From the NCBI GenBank assembly GCA_902768985.1, contig CACXNA010000018.1, positions 1-32,893 on the forward strand: a stretch of DNA of 32,893 nucleotides, in the 5' to 3' direction. The stretch comes from an uncultured Bacteroidia bacterium. Its GTDB lineage: Bacteria; Bacteroidota; Bacteroidia; Bacteroidales; UBA932. The notes beneath the pieces are model-generated. The model was given only the letters and a program-made list of their open reading frames with translations. It searched no databases and was not told the DNA's origin. The position numbers and the translations under genes were made by a program. This document shows positions 8,011 through 16,408 of the stretch, in pieces (position 1 is the stretch's first letter; every line of letters starts with the position of its first letter).

Positions 8011-8226
8011 TTATTGTTTCTTCTTGATGCGAAGGTCAATAAAAAACAGGATGCCTTGAAAGAGGCTGGAAGCGCTGGCAATGCACAGGCCGATGAAGGC
8101 ATAATGGAGAATAGATTCCTTGTCGCCGCCTCTCAGCCAGACGACAAGCGGAAGGAGGCCGCCGACAATCAGGCTGACAATAATCTTTACAATCAGGAGG
8201 GTCCGCTGGTTTTTATCCAATTCCAT
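8011..8226 (-). CDS. small membrane protein, unknown function
   Basis: Encodes 71 residues (MELDKNQRTLLIVKIIVSLI at the start, FFIDLRIKKKQ at the end). Two hydrophobic segments, about residues 10-30 and 40-64, are separated by a charged loop RGGDKES, so it is a likely two-pass inner-membrane protein with a lysine-rich cytosolic tail. I do not recognise a family. It is the last gene of a tight minus-strand operon, starting 5 bases after the 117-residue gene, which supports it over the overlapping plus-strand frame. A 12-base-pair hairpin abuts its stop codon. Confidence 0.7.
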   Translation of the reverse strand: MELDKNQRTLLIVKIIVSLIVGGLLPLVVWLRGGDKESILHYAFIGLCIASASSLFQGILFFIDLRIKKKQ

Positions 8227-8231
8227 TTCGG

Positions 8232-8585
8232 TTAGATTAGGGCGTGAAGGCGGAAGGAATAATACCCTTTGCCGTCCAGGTAGGCCAGGGCGTCGGCGAG
8301 GAGGGCGGACTTGACGGACTCGTCCAAGTCGGAGTGGAAAAGGATCTCGATGAAAGTCTCCAGCGCCGAGTCGGAGAACTTGGCGGTCTGGGTCAGGTAC
8401 CAGACCGGGTTTTCCTGCTGCAGGACGGCGTCCAAATCGAAGGGCAAGTCGGACTTGCCGATCTCGTCTTTGACATCATCCAATGTATAATCCGGAGCGG
8501 TGCCGTCCAGCAGCCCCAGCTTCCGGGCGATCATCCGCAGCATCTCGCCCAGCTTGTCAATCTCTTTGAGGATAAAATCTTCCAT
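8232..8585 (-). CDS. conserved hypothetical protein (117 aa)
   Basis: Encodes 117 residues, starting MEDFILKEIDKLGEMLRMIA. It is predicted fully helical and soluble, with an acidic middle (DDVKDEIGKSDLPFDLDAVL) and a C-terminal segment reading ALLADALAYLDGKGYYSFRL. It looks like a small TPR-type or DUF6483-type helical protein, but I cannot assign a family with confidence. It starts 1 base after the esterase stop and ends 5 bases before the 71-residue membrane protein. All three are therefore one operon and may act together. Confidence 0.75.
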   Translation of the reverse strand: MEDFILKEIDKLGEMLRMIARKLGLLDGTAPDYTLDDVKDEIGKSDLPFDLDAVLQQENPVWYLTQTAKFSDSALETFIEILFHSDLDESVKSALLADALAYLDGKGYYSFRLHALI

Positions 8586-8586
8586 C

Positions 8587-9837
<1,251 letters not shown>

Positions 9838-9862
9838 AATCAAAGAAACACTGAAAAAGACC

Positions 9863-11443
9863 ATGTATAACCGCATCCTGACCTGCTGCCTGGCCGCACT
9901 GCTGGGCCTTACGCTGAGCGCCCAGACCTATGACGACGGCCTGCAGCGCAGCACCCCCGAAGCAGAGGGCATCCGCTCCGAAGCCATCGCCGATTTCGTC
10001 CGCGCCCTCGACGCGGGCGGCTACGAAGTCCACGGACTGATGATTCTCCGGCACGACAGGGTCGTGGCCGAGCACTGGTGGCGCCCCTACGGGCCCCAGT
10101 ACCCGCACGCCATGTACTCCGCCACCAAGTCCTTCACGGGCGCTGCGGTGGGCTTCGCCGTGCAGGAGGGCCTGCTGAAGGTCAGCGACCGCGTCAAGGA
10201 CTTCTTCCCGGACCTCATGCCGGCGAAGACCGCCCCGGAGCTGGAGCGCCTCACGGTGGAGCATCTGCTCACGATGTCCGCCGGCCACGCCCGCACGCAG
10301 TATCCGGGCTCCGGCGACGACCAGGTGCGCTCCTTCCTCGCGATGGACTACGCCCATGAGCCGGGCACCTCGTTCGCCTACAACATCACCTGCTCGCACA
10401 TGCTCTCGCAGATCATCACCCGCGTGACGGGGCTCACCCTCTACGAATACCTGAAGCCGCGCCTGCTGGACCCGCTGGGCATCCGCGACGTGGTGTGGGA
10501 GATGGACCTGGATGGGCGCAACATGGGCAACGGCGGCATGCACAGCCACACCTCCGACCTCGCCAAGTTCGGCATCTTCCTGAAGAACAAGGGCGCCTGG
10601 CAGGGCAGGCAGCTGCTCAACCGCGAATGGGTGGAGGCGATGACCACGCCGCACATCTTCCAGCGGCCGGAGCTCTCCGAGGAGGAGAATAATAAGGATG
10701 ACGGCGGCCAGGGCTACGGCTACCAGGTGTGGATGGGCCGCCACAACTCCTACCGCGCCATCGGCGGGCAGAACCAGCTGATCATGGTGATCCCGGAGTA
10801 CGACCTGGTGGTTGCCTCGAACGGCCAGATCGGCGACGAGGCTGGGTTCAACCAGCTCATCTACAACATGCTGGACGGCATGAGCCCGAAGAAGCTCAAG
10901 CCCAACAAGGGCTTCGACCTGCAGGCCGCGCTCGCCGGCTACGAACTCGCGCACCCCTTCCCGGAGGCCTCGCAGGCCCCGGGCGAGCGCTCCCGCACCC
11001 TGCGCTACCGCATGCATCAGAACGCCTACGGCCTGACGGGCATCGCGTTCCGCTTCGACGCGCAGGGCAACATGACCCTGACGCTCGAGACGGGCGAAGC
11101 AATCCACAACATCCCCTTCGGGCTGGACGACTGGCGCATGGGCAGCACCGACCGCACCCTGCTCTTCGGTGGGACGGTTTATGCGAATTCGATGAATACG
11201 ACGCCGATGACCACGGCCGGCTGGTGCAGCTGGACCGCGCCGGACGAGCTGGGCGCCTACTACCTGTCGCTCTTCAACAACGGCTGCCAGGAGCGCTTCC
11301 GCTTCAGCTTCTCGCCCGACCGCGACGAACTGACCGTCACGGTCGTCGCGCCGCAGCCGCGCCGCTTCCAGGGCAACCCCGCCCCGGCGCCCGCCACGCG
11401 CGACATCACGCTCACCGCTTCGCGGATCAAGAGCACTTATTAG
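9863..11443 (+). CDS. exported serine hydrolase, beta-lactamase-like (CubicO family)
   Basis: Encodes 526 residues. A signal peptide (MYNRILTCCLAALLGLTLSA, cleavage near AQT) sends it to the periplasm. Residues ~30-360 are a class C beta-lactamase-like/penicillin-binding fold. The nucleophile motif SATK is at Ser86-Lys89, the second motif FAYN includes Tyr173, and a GGQNQL segment lies near 300. The last ~150 residues form a beta-rich C-terminal domain with unclear role. Family members are esterases, D-amino acid peptidases or have unknown substrates; resistance to beta-lactams should not be inferred. The gene ends tail to tail with the polysaccharide deacetylase: its TAG (11441-11443) overlaps the other gene's stop by two bases. 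Confidence 0.9.
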   Translation: MYNRILTCCLAALLGLTLSAQTYDDGLQRSTPEAEGIRSEAIADFVRALDAGGYEVHGLMILRHDRVVAEHWWRPYGPQYPHAMYSATKSFTGAAVGFAVQEGLLKVSDRVKDFFPDLMPAKTAPELERLTVEHLLTMSAGHARTQYPGSGDDQVRSFLAMDYAHEPGTSFAYNITCSHMLSQIITRVTGLTLYEYLKPRLLDPLGIRDVVWEMDLDGRNMGNGGMHSHTSDLAKFGIFLKNKGAWQGRQLLNREWVEAMTTPHIFQRPELSEEENNKDDGGQGYGYQVWMGRHNSYRAIGGQNQLIMVIPEYDLVVASNGQIGDEAGFNQLIYNMLDGMSPKKLKPNKGFDLQAALAGYELAHPFPEASQAPGERSRTLRYRMHQNAYGLTGIAFRFDAQGNMTLTLETGEAIHNIPFGLDDWRMGSTDRTLLFGGTVYANSMNTTPMTTAGWCSWTAPDELGAYYLSLFNNGCQERFRFSFSPDRDELTVTVVAPQPRRFQGNPAPAPATRDITLTASRIKSTY

Positions 11444-12138
11444 TTCAGTCTGCCGTCAGGAACGACGGTATACATGGTGTGGCCGTCCGGGGTGCACTTC
11501 AATATCTTGAAAAGCTCCGAGACGGTCACGAAGACGTAGCCCTGCTCTTTCAGCACCGGGATGGCCTCGTCGAGGGCCTCGACGGTGGCCTCGTTGCCCT
11601 CAAAGTCATGGAGGAGATAGATGGCTCCGGGCTCCGCGTTGGAGATGATGCCCTCGCGGCGGAACTCCTTGCCGACCGTAGCCTCCCAGTCCTGGCAGCC
11701 CTTGCCGCAGATGAAGGTGAGGTCGATCCAGTCGTACATCTCCGGCTTGACGTTGATGTACGGCGGGCGGAAGAGCGTCGGGCGTTTCCCGGTGATTTTC
11801 TCAATCAGGGCGGAGGTGGACTCGATTTCCTCCTTGACCTGGGCCTCGTCCATCGTGGTCATCATCGGGTGGGTGAAGGAGTGGTTGCCGATCTCGCAGC
11901 CCTGCTTGATGGCGCGCTTCATGTTCTCGGCGCTCTCGTCGGTAATGTTCTTGCCGATGACGAAGAAGGTGGCGGGCACCTTGTGCTTGGCCAGGACGTC
12001 GAGCATCTTGGTCTCGGTGGTCAGGTTGGGGCCGTCATCAAAGGCCAGGGCGAGATACTTGACCGGCTCCTTGGGAGCACAGGCCGCTGCGAGTGCGGAA
12101 AGGCAGATCATCAGGGTGAGTTTGAGGGTTCTTTTCAT
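11440..12138 (-). CDS. polysaccharide deacetylase lipoprotein (NodB/CE4)
   Basis: Encodes 232 residues from ATG at 12138, giving signal MKRTLKLTLMICLSALAAAC with lipidated Cys20. An ATG 8 codons upstream would put charged residues before the signal. All five CE4 motifs are seen: AFDDGP (Asp34-Asp35), NHSFTHP (metal ligands His86 and His90), RPPY (Arg124), Asp150 with Trp151, and LLHDF (His177). These enzymes are metal-dependent and remove acetyl groups from chitin-like, peptidoglycan or xylan chains. The substrate is not determinable here. It probably acts at the outer membrane or in the periplasm. It diverges from the DAACS transporter, with back-to-back promoters. Confidence 0.92.
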   Translation of the reverse strand: MKRTLKLTLMICLSALAAACAPKEPVKYLALAFDDGPNLTTETKMLDVLAKHKVPATFFVIGKNITDESAENMKRAIKQGCEIGNHSFTHPMMTTMDEAQVKEEIESTSALIEKITGKRPTLFRPPYINVKPEMYDWIDLTFICGKGCQDWEATVGKEFRREGIISNAEPGAIYLLHDFEGNEATVEALDEAIPVLKEQGYVFVTVSELFKILKCTPDGHTMYTVVPDGRLN

Positions 12139-12159
12139 AACGATTGGCTGTTGTCTCCT

Positions 12160-12188
12160 CAAAGATAAGCAAAAAAGGGCTATCTTTG
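12160..12188. promoter_or_regulatory. divergent promoter pair (deacetylase - / transporter +)
   Basis: CAAAGATA at 12160-12167 is the minus-strand -7 box TATCTTTG for the deacetylase, with a 21-base leader. TATCTTTG at 12181-12188 serves the transporter on the plus strand, whose ATG comes only 6 bases later. The two boxes form a perfect 8-base inverted repeat separated by 13 bases. Neither has an obvious -33 TTTG. Confidence 0.7.
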
Positions 12189-12194
12189 TATGAT

Positions 12195-13421
12195 ATGAAA
12201 AATGCCTTCCTGAAGAATTACGGCGCTACGCTCCTCCTGCTGCTTGGTTTGGTGGTGGGCGGCGTGCTGGGCGCGGTCCTGGGCGAAGACGCCCGGGCCC
12301 TGCGCGTGCCGGGCACGCTGTTCCTGAACCTGGTCTTTATGCTGGTGGTTCCGCTGGTGTTCTTCTCCGTGGCGCATTCCCTCTCCGTCCTGCAGCGGAA
12401 CGGGGTGATCGGCCGGGTCCTCGTGACGTCCCTGGGCGTCTTCCTGGCGATGTCGCTCATTGCGGGCATTTTCGGCTACGGCTTCATGTCCGTGTGGAAC
12501 CCTTTCGTCCGGGTCCTGGGCGAGGGCGGCACCGCGGCGGGCGCCGCGATGGGTGAGGGCATGAGCGTGGGCGACGCCATCGTGTCGGCCTTGACGGTCA
12601 ACGATTTCCCCCTGCTGCTCTCCCGCGAGCACCTGCTGCCGCTCATCCTCTTCTCCGCCCTCTTCGGGCTGGCCGTCGCCCTGCTCGGCGAAAAGGCCGC
12701 GAGCGTGGACCGGTTCATCGCCGAAGGCGAGGCCGTGATCATCAAGATGATGGACCTGGTGATGAAGCTCGCGCCCATCGGTATCGGTTGCTATTTCGCC
12801 GACACCGTCGGCTCGCTGGGCAGCCAGATTGTGGGGGACTATTTCGAAATCTTCCTGGTAGTCAGTGCCGCCACGGCGGTGGTCTACCTGGTCTTCCTGT
12901 CGCTGTACGCGCTGTTCTGCCGCGTGCCGCTCGGGCGCTTCTGGAAAGAGATGATTCCGCCCTCCGCGACAGCCGTCGGCACCTGTTCCTCGGCCGCCAG
13001 CATGCCCGTCAACATGGCCGCTGCGCGCCGCCTGGGCGTGAGCGACAAGCTGGTTGACGGCATCGTCCCGCTGGGGACCCACCTCCACAAGGACGGCTCC
13101 GTAGTCACGTCGGTGGCCAAGGTGCTCTTCGCGTTCTACTTCTTCGGCGCCGCGCCGGAGGGCTTCGGGGGCGCGGCCGTGGTGGTCCTCGTGGCGCTGC
13201 TCGAAAGCGTCGTGGTGGGCGCCATCCCCGTGGGCGGGATGACCGGCGAGCTGATCATCTGCGCAGTGCTGGGCCTGGATCCCTCGTTCGCGGCCGCGCT
13301 GCTGATCATCGGCACCATTTGCGATATCCCCGCCACGCTGCTCAACGTGGCCGGCAACCTCGCCGCTCCGCTCCTCGTTCAGCGGCTGACCCCGGCAAGC
13401 CGGGGAAATGATAATAAGTAG
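12195..13421 (+). CDS. dicarboxylate/amino acid:cation symporter (DAACS family), atypical site
   Basis: Encodes 408 residues from ATG 12195. The start at 12144 was rejected since it precedes the promoter box. Multiple membrane segments plus the two hairpins mark a GltP/DctA-type inner-membrane symporter. The HP1 tip reads SSAASMPVN (265-273) and the transmembrane-7 motif region VPLGTHLHKDGSV (291-303). Key residues differ from the glutamate-transporter norm. The NMDGT motif is HKDGS (298-302). In the transmembrane-8 stretch DIPATLLNVAGN (377-388), the substrate-binding Arg is Ala380 and the sodium-site Asp is Asn388. The substrate and coupling ion are therefore uncertain. It is followed after 4 bases by the S41 lipoprotein. 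Confidence 0.9.
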   Translation: MKNAFLKNYGATLLLLLGLVVGGVLGAVLGEDARALRVPGTLFLNLVFMLVVPLVFFSVAHSLSVLQRNGVIGRVLVTSLGVFLAMSLIAGIFGYGFMSVWNPFVRVLGEGGTAAGAAMGEGMSVGDAIVSALTVNDFPLLLSREHLLPLILFSALFGLAVALLGEKAASVDRFIAEGEAVIIKMMDLVMKLAPIGIGCYFADTVGSLGSQIVGDYFEIFLVVSAATAVVYLVFLSLYALFCRVPLGRFWKEMIPPSATAVGTCSSAASMPVNMAAARRLGVSDKLVDGIVPLGTHLHKDGSVVTSVAKVLFAFYFFGAAPEGFGGAAVVVLVALLESVVVGAIPVGGMTGELIICAVLGLDPSFAAALLIIGTICDIPATLLNVAGNLAAPLLVQRLTPASRGNDNK

Positions 13422-13425
13422 AACA

Positions 13426-14328
13426 ATGAAGATTGGAAAACTTTTGCTGCTGGCCCTCGCATTCTCGGCCGCATCGTGCACCCTGTTTATCAACCAACAA
13501 ACGCCGAAAGGCTATGTGCGCTACGCCGTGTCCCTGCTGGACCGGGACGCTTTGTATGCCGACCGGCCGGAATGGAAGGAGAAACGGGCGGAGGTGCTGG
13601 CGGCGAGCGTTGAGGACATGGACGCGGCGCATCGCCTGATTCAGGAGGCGGCCGCCGTGGCCGGCGGCAAGCATTCCTTCATCATGGCGCCGGTCCGCGA
13701 CACGACTACCTATGAGGAAGTGGCTCCGGAAGTGAGCCTGCTGGAAGGGAATCTCATCCATGCCGTCCTGCCCGCCCATTCGGGCGTGAAGGTCAGCGAC
13801 TCCCTCTACATCCATACCATTCTCGATTTCCTGCAGGCGCACCAGGACGCCCGGGGCGTCATTGTGGACCTGCGGGGCAACACCGGCGGCAACATGTATC
13901 CGATGATTACAGCTGTCTCGCCGCTGCTGCCTGACGGCATCGTATTCAAGTTCCAGAGCCGCAAGCAGACCACGCCGGTCTGGCTCGACTACGTGATGGA
14001 ATCCTGCCAGATTCCCGCAGGGAGCGTCGCCAAATTCCCGGCGTCCACGCCCGTCGCCGTCCTGACGGACGACCACACCGGCAGCTCGGGAGAAGCTACG
14101 CTGATCTGCTTCCGGGGCCTGGACAACGTGCGGACCTTCGGCGCGCCGACGGCCGGCTACGCCAGCGGCAACATGTCGTACACCCTCTCCGACGGGTACC
14201 TGTTCGCCATCACCCGCTCCGCCGATGTCGCCCGCACCGGCGAGGTCTTCTGTGAAGACCCCATCCTTCCGGATGTCCCCACAGAGACGCCGCTGGCGGA
14301 CGCCATCGCCTGGATCTGCGCGCTATAA
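13426..14328 (+). CDS. S41-type peptidase-like lipoprotein
   Basis: Encodes 300 residues from ATG 13426, which gives lipoprotein signal MKIGKLLLLALAFSAASC (Cys18). Residues ~143-300 match the C-terminal processing peptidase fold: GVIVDLRGNTGGNMYP (144-159), TDDHTGSSGEA with the likely nucleophile Ser220, and FGAPTAGYASGNMSYTLSDG. The lysine general base of CtpA-type proteases is not at the expected spacing, so it belongs with the IRBP/tricorn-like branch of S41. No PDZ domain is visible and the protein is short. It lies 4 bases after the transporter gene and probably shares its transcript. It overlaps the convergent ExbB-like gene by 6 bases at the stop codons. Confidence 0.85.
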   Translation: MKIGKLLLLALAFSAASCTLFINQQTPKGYVRYAVSLLDRDALYADRPEWKEKRAEVLAASVEDMDAAHRLIQEAAAVAGGKHSFIMAPVRDTTTYEEVAPEVSLLEGNLIHAVLPAHSGVKVSDSLYIHTILDFLQAHQDARGVIVDLRGNTGGNMYPMITAVSPLLPDGIVFKFQSRKQTTPVWLDYVMESCQIPAGSVAKFPASTPVAVLTDDHTGSSGEATLICFRGLDNVRTFGAPTAGYASGNMSYTLSDGYLFAITRSADVARTGEVFCEDPILPDVPTETPLADAIAWICAL

Positions 14329-14667
14329 TCGCGGCTTCTGGACGATGCGGACGATGAGGGAGACGAGGTAGATGCCGATACCATAGATAGTGGTGTTGAG
14401 CGTGACCTTCAAGCCGCCGCAGATGACACCGATCGGGACCACGTCGAACAGGCCGAGCGGACCTTCTCCCTTGGATGCATACTCTCCCAATACATCCAGC
14501 ACCTGCAGGAGTCCCAGGACCGTCCCCAGAAATCCGAAGAACAGTGCGATCTGACCAATCTCCTTCACCCACCGCGGGGCCTTCCAGGCGGCGAAGAAGA
14601 TAGCGACCAGCAGGACCGTGAGGATCGACATAAAGGCGAGACCTCCTTGAACAAAGAATTGTAACAT
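14323..14667 (-). CDS. small ExbB/TolQ/MotA-like membrane protein (module copy 1)
   Basis: Encodes 114 residues from ATG at 14667. A start 33 codons upstream would lie beyond the promoter box. Three hydrophobic segments are seen. The second includes FFGFLGTVLGLLQVLDVLG and the third GGLKVTLNTTIYGIGIYLVSLIV, which look like the two pore-lining helices of the MotA/TolQ/ExbB proton-channel family. At 114 residues it is about half the usual ExbB length, and no ExbD or TonB partner is nearby. A paralogue lies at 16409-16741; both share the segment around FF(A/V)AWKAP(R/A)WVKE and the ending near RIV(Q)KP. It diverges from LytTR copy 1. Confidence 0.8.
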   Translation of the reverse strand: MLQFFVQGGLAFMSILTVLLVAIFFAAWKAPRWVKEIGQIALFFGFLGTVLGLLQVLDVLGEYASKGEGPLGLFDVVPIGVICGGLKVTLNTTIYGIGIYLVSLIVRIVQKPRL

Positions 14668-14701
14668 AAGGCAAACAGGTTTTTGGGTTAAACTTCTGGG
14701 A

Positions 14702-14732
14702 CAAAAGTAGCCGAACGCAGCGGTCCCCCCAA
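14702..14732 (-). promoter_or_regulatory. promoter of ExbB-like copy 1
   Basis: On the minus strand, TTG (CAA at 14730-14732), 20 bases, then TACTTTTG (CAAAAGTA at 14702-14709). The leader to ATG 14667 is about 34 bases. A long direct repeat (14733-14750) begins right behind the TTG. Confidence 0.7.
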
Positions 14733-14796
14733 GCCGAAACCCCAAACAGGGATGATTTATCCCCAATTTCCCCTTTTGCCGAAACCGGGAAACAGG
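14733..14796. repeat. direct repeats in the divergent control region (operator candidate)
   Basis: GCCGAAACCCCAAACAGG (14733-14750) recurs as GCCGAAACCGGGAAACAGG (14778-14796), 45 bases start to start. Partial forms are GCCGAAC at 14710-14716 and AAACAGGT at 14673-14680. The first copy adjoins the -33 element of the ExbB-like promoter, and the second lies just upstream of the LytTR copy 1 -7 box. LytTR proteins bind paired direct repeats about two helical turns apart, so autoregulation is a reasonable inference. Confidence 0.65.
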
Positions 14797-14805
14797 TTAT
14801 TTTCT

Positions 14806-14813
14806 TACATTTG
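14806..14813 (+). promoter_or_regulatory. -7 box of LytTR copy 1
   Basis: TACATTTG matches TAnnTTTG. The ATG (14822) is 8 bases further. There is no -33 TTTG at the right distance. The second direct repeat ends 9 bases before the box, so the promoter may need an activator. Confidence 0.55.
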
Positions 14814-14821
14814 TTCCAGCA

Positions 14822-15526
14822 ATGAAACGGCTCCTGGTCATATCCTATTGGGCAGTCTCCGTCCTGCTGGTGTCCATCGTCCTCACCAGCCTGGGATACC
14901 GCTTCCTGGAAGCCATGTTCTGCGGGACGATGTTCCTGCCGGGCGCCCTTGCGGCCAAATACTTTTTCCCGAAAGTCGAGTTCAAGAACAGACGGACGGG
15001 GATCAAGAACGCCATTTTCATCGTGTGCGGAATCCTGGTTGCCGAGATGCTGCTGTTCCTGGTCACCCATTTCTACATCATGCACCTGCGCGAGGAGCAG
15101 ATGATGACCGACATTCCCCAGATTCTGACGAATCCCATCTTCATTGCCATCATCCTGACCGTGCTGGCGGCGGGCAGCTACTTTTTCGAGCGCTGGCTGG
15201 ATCAGCTACATCCCACCGCGCCCGCGCCCATCACCTTCACCTCCGGCCGGAAATCGGTGACCCTTCGGGTCGAAGAAATCCTATACGTGGAGTCGAACGA
15301 CGACGCCACCGTCGTCTACGCGACCGGTGGCCGGAGCTTCCGGAACATCACCCCCATTTCTCGCTGGGAAGCGATTCTCAAGCCCCATTTCATCCGCATC
15401 CACCGCTCCTACCTCGTCAACAAGGACGCGGTGAGCGGCGTGGACGTGGATATCCTGTACGTGGGCGACACCCAACTCCCCATCTCCCGGAAATACCGCG
15501 AGACGGTGCAGGGGCTTTACTCGTAG
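14822..15526 (+). CDS. membrane-anchored LytTR transcriptional regulator (module copy 1)
   Basis: Encodes 234 residues. The first ~125 hold about four membrane segments (near 5-24, 31-49, 63-88 and 103-122). The last ~95 form a LytTR DNA-binding domain: SGRKSVTLRVEEILYVES (141-158), RNITPISRWEAIL, FIRIHRSYLVNKDAV (190-204) and LPISRKYRETV. No receiver or kinase domain is present, so sensing is presumably by the membrane part, as in LytTR systems with membrane partners. Its paralogue is the convergent gene at 15517-16227, about half identical over the DNA-binding domain by eye. The two 3' ends overlap by 10 bases. It is divergently paired with ExbB-like copy 1. Confidence 0.9.
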   Translation: MKRLLVISYWAVSVLLVSIVLTSLGYRFLEAMFCGTMFLPGALAAKYFFPKVEFKNRRTGIKNAIFIVCGILVAEMLLFLVTHFYIMHLREEQMMTDIPQILTNPIFIAIILTVLAAGSYFFERWLDQLHPTAPAPITFTSGRKSVTLRVEEILYVESNDDATVVYATGGRSFRNITPISRWEAILKPHFIRIHRSYLVNKDAVSGVDVDILYVGDTQLPISRKYRETVQGLYS

Positions 15527-16227
15527 ATCTGCTGGACGGAATCCTTGTATTTCCGGGAGACGGGCAGCTCCTTGCCCGCCACGCTGACGGACTCTGAAGA
15601 CAAGACCTTCATTTCTGCCCGGTTGACAAGGAAGGCGCGGTGGATCCGGACGAAGCCCGGACCGAGCACGTCCTCCCACTGGCTGATGCCGGTCCGGTTG
15701 CGGTACTGCCGGCCGTCCCGCGCATAGATCCAGACCTCGGCGTCACGGGATTCGATATAGAGGATGTCTTCCTTCCGGAGGGAAACCTTCTTATAGCCGG
15801 AGTTGAACGTGACCGGGCGCTCGGAGGGGAATTTCTTGTCCAGCCACTTCACCAGCAGGTAGTGCCCGTAGGCGAGGATGGCCAGGACGACGGCTACGAA
15901 GACGGGGTTCCAGAGCATGGAGGGGAGATCCCAGCCGCTCTGGACCTGGTCGATGACCAGCAGGAAGAGAAGCTGAATCAGGTAGATGAAGAAGAAGGTC
16001 ATCGTCATCACCCCCAGGATAATGAAGATGGTGTCCAGGACCTGGTCCTTCCGGCCGCGTGTCCGGTCCACTTTGGGCAGGAAGTACGACAGGGCCATGG
16101 CGGCGGGCAGGAAGGACAGGCTCATCGCGACCGCGTGCCCCAGGTCATAGTCCAGGCTCGTGAGGAGGGTGGCCGTCAGGGCGATGGCGGCCAGCCAGTA
16201 GGCGACGATGAGGATTCTTTTCTTCAT
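15517..16227 (-). CDS. membrane-anchored LytTR transcriptional regulator (module copy 2)
   Basis: Encodes 236 residues from ATG 16227; a start 21 codons upstream would put an arginine-rich stretch before the first membrane segment. Architecture equals copy 1: four membrane segments (about 5-24, 32-50, 65-92, 107-125), then LytTR with SGYKKVSLRKEDILYIES (143-160), RNRTGISQWEDVL, FVRIHRAFLVNRAEM (192-206) and LPVSRKYKDSV. The LytTR domain matches copy 1 at about 47 of 99 positions by hand count. The membrane part is also alignable (YW near residue 10, FLP near 40, PKV near 51, NP(I/V)F before the last helix). It is divergent from ExbB-like copy 2. TATTATTG, one mismatch from the -7 consensus, lies 7 bases before its ATG. 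Confidence 0.9.
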   Translation of the reverse strand: MKKRILIVAYWLAAIALTATLLTSLDYDLGHAVAMSLSFLPAAMALSYFLPKVDRTRGRKDQVLDTIFIILGVMTMTFFFIYLIQLLFLLVIDQVQSGWDLPSMLWNPVFVAVVLAILAYGHYLLVKWLDKKFPSERPVTFNSGYKKVSLRKEDILYIESRDAEVWIYARDGRQYRNRTGISQWEDVLGPGFVRIHRAFLVNRAEMKVLSSESVSVAGKELPVSRKYKDSVQQIYE

Positions 16228-16327
16228 TCCGAATGCAATAATACGCATTCTTCCGCGAAAAAGCAGCGCCCGGGCGCCGCGAAAAGGCAATGTCGGGGGA
16301 TTTGACGCCGGTTTGTGCGGATTCTGC

Positions 16328-16360
16328 TTTGCTTTTCTGTATCGAACGTGCGTACCTTTG
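16328..16360 (+). promoter_or_regulatory. promoter of ExbB-like copy 2
   Basis: TTTG at 16328-16331, 21 bases, then TACCTTTG at 16353-16360. The leader to ATG 16409 is about 48 bases. The direct repeats of the 14.7 kb control region are not found here. Confidence 0.7.
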
Positions 16361-16408
16361 CAACAAGGAATTCCGAACCAGATTGTTCAACACTAAAAAC
16401 AAGACATT

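Noticed and set aside
7825-8235. 136-codon plus-strand frame across the inverted-repeat cluster
   Set aside because: It runs through hairpins and opposite the 71-aa membrane gene, which fits a tight operon and has clear membrane segments.
9863-11443. Antibiotic-resistance beta-lactamase
   Set aside because: Only the general SxxK fold is seen; CubicO-type proteins are mostly esterases or peptidases, and the second motif differs from class C enzymes.
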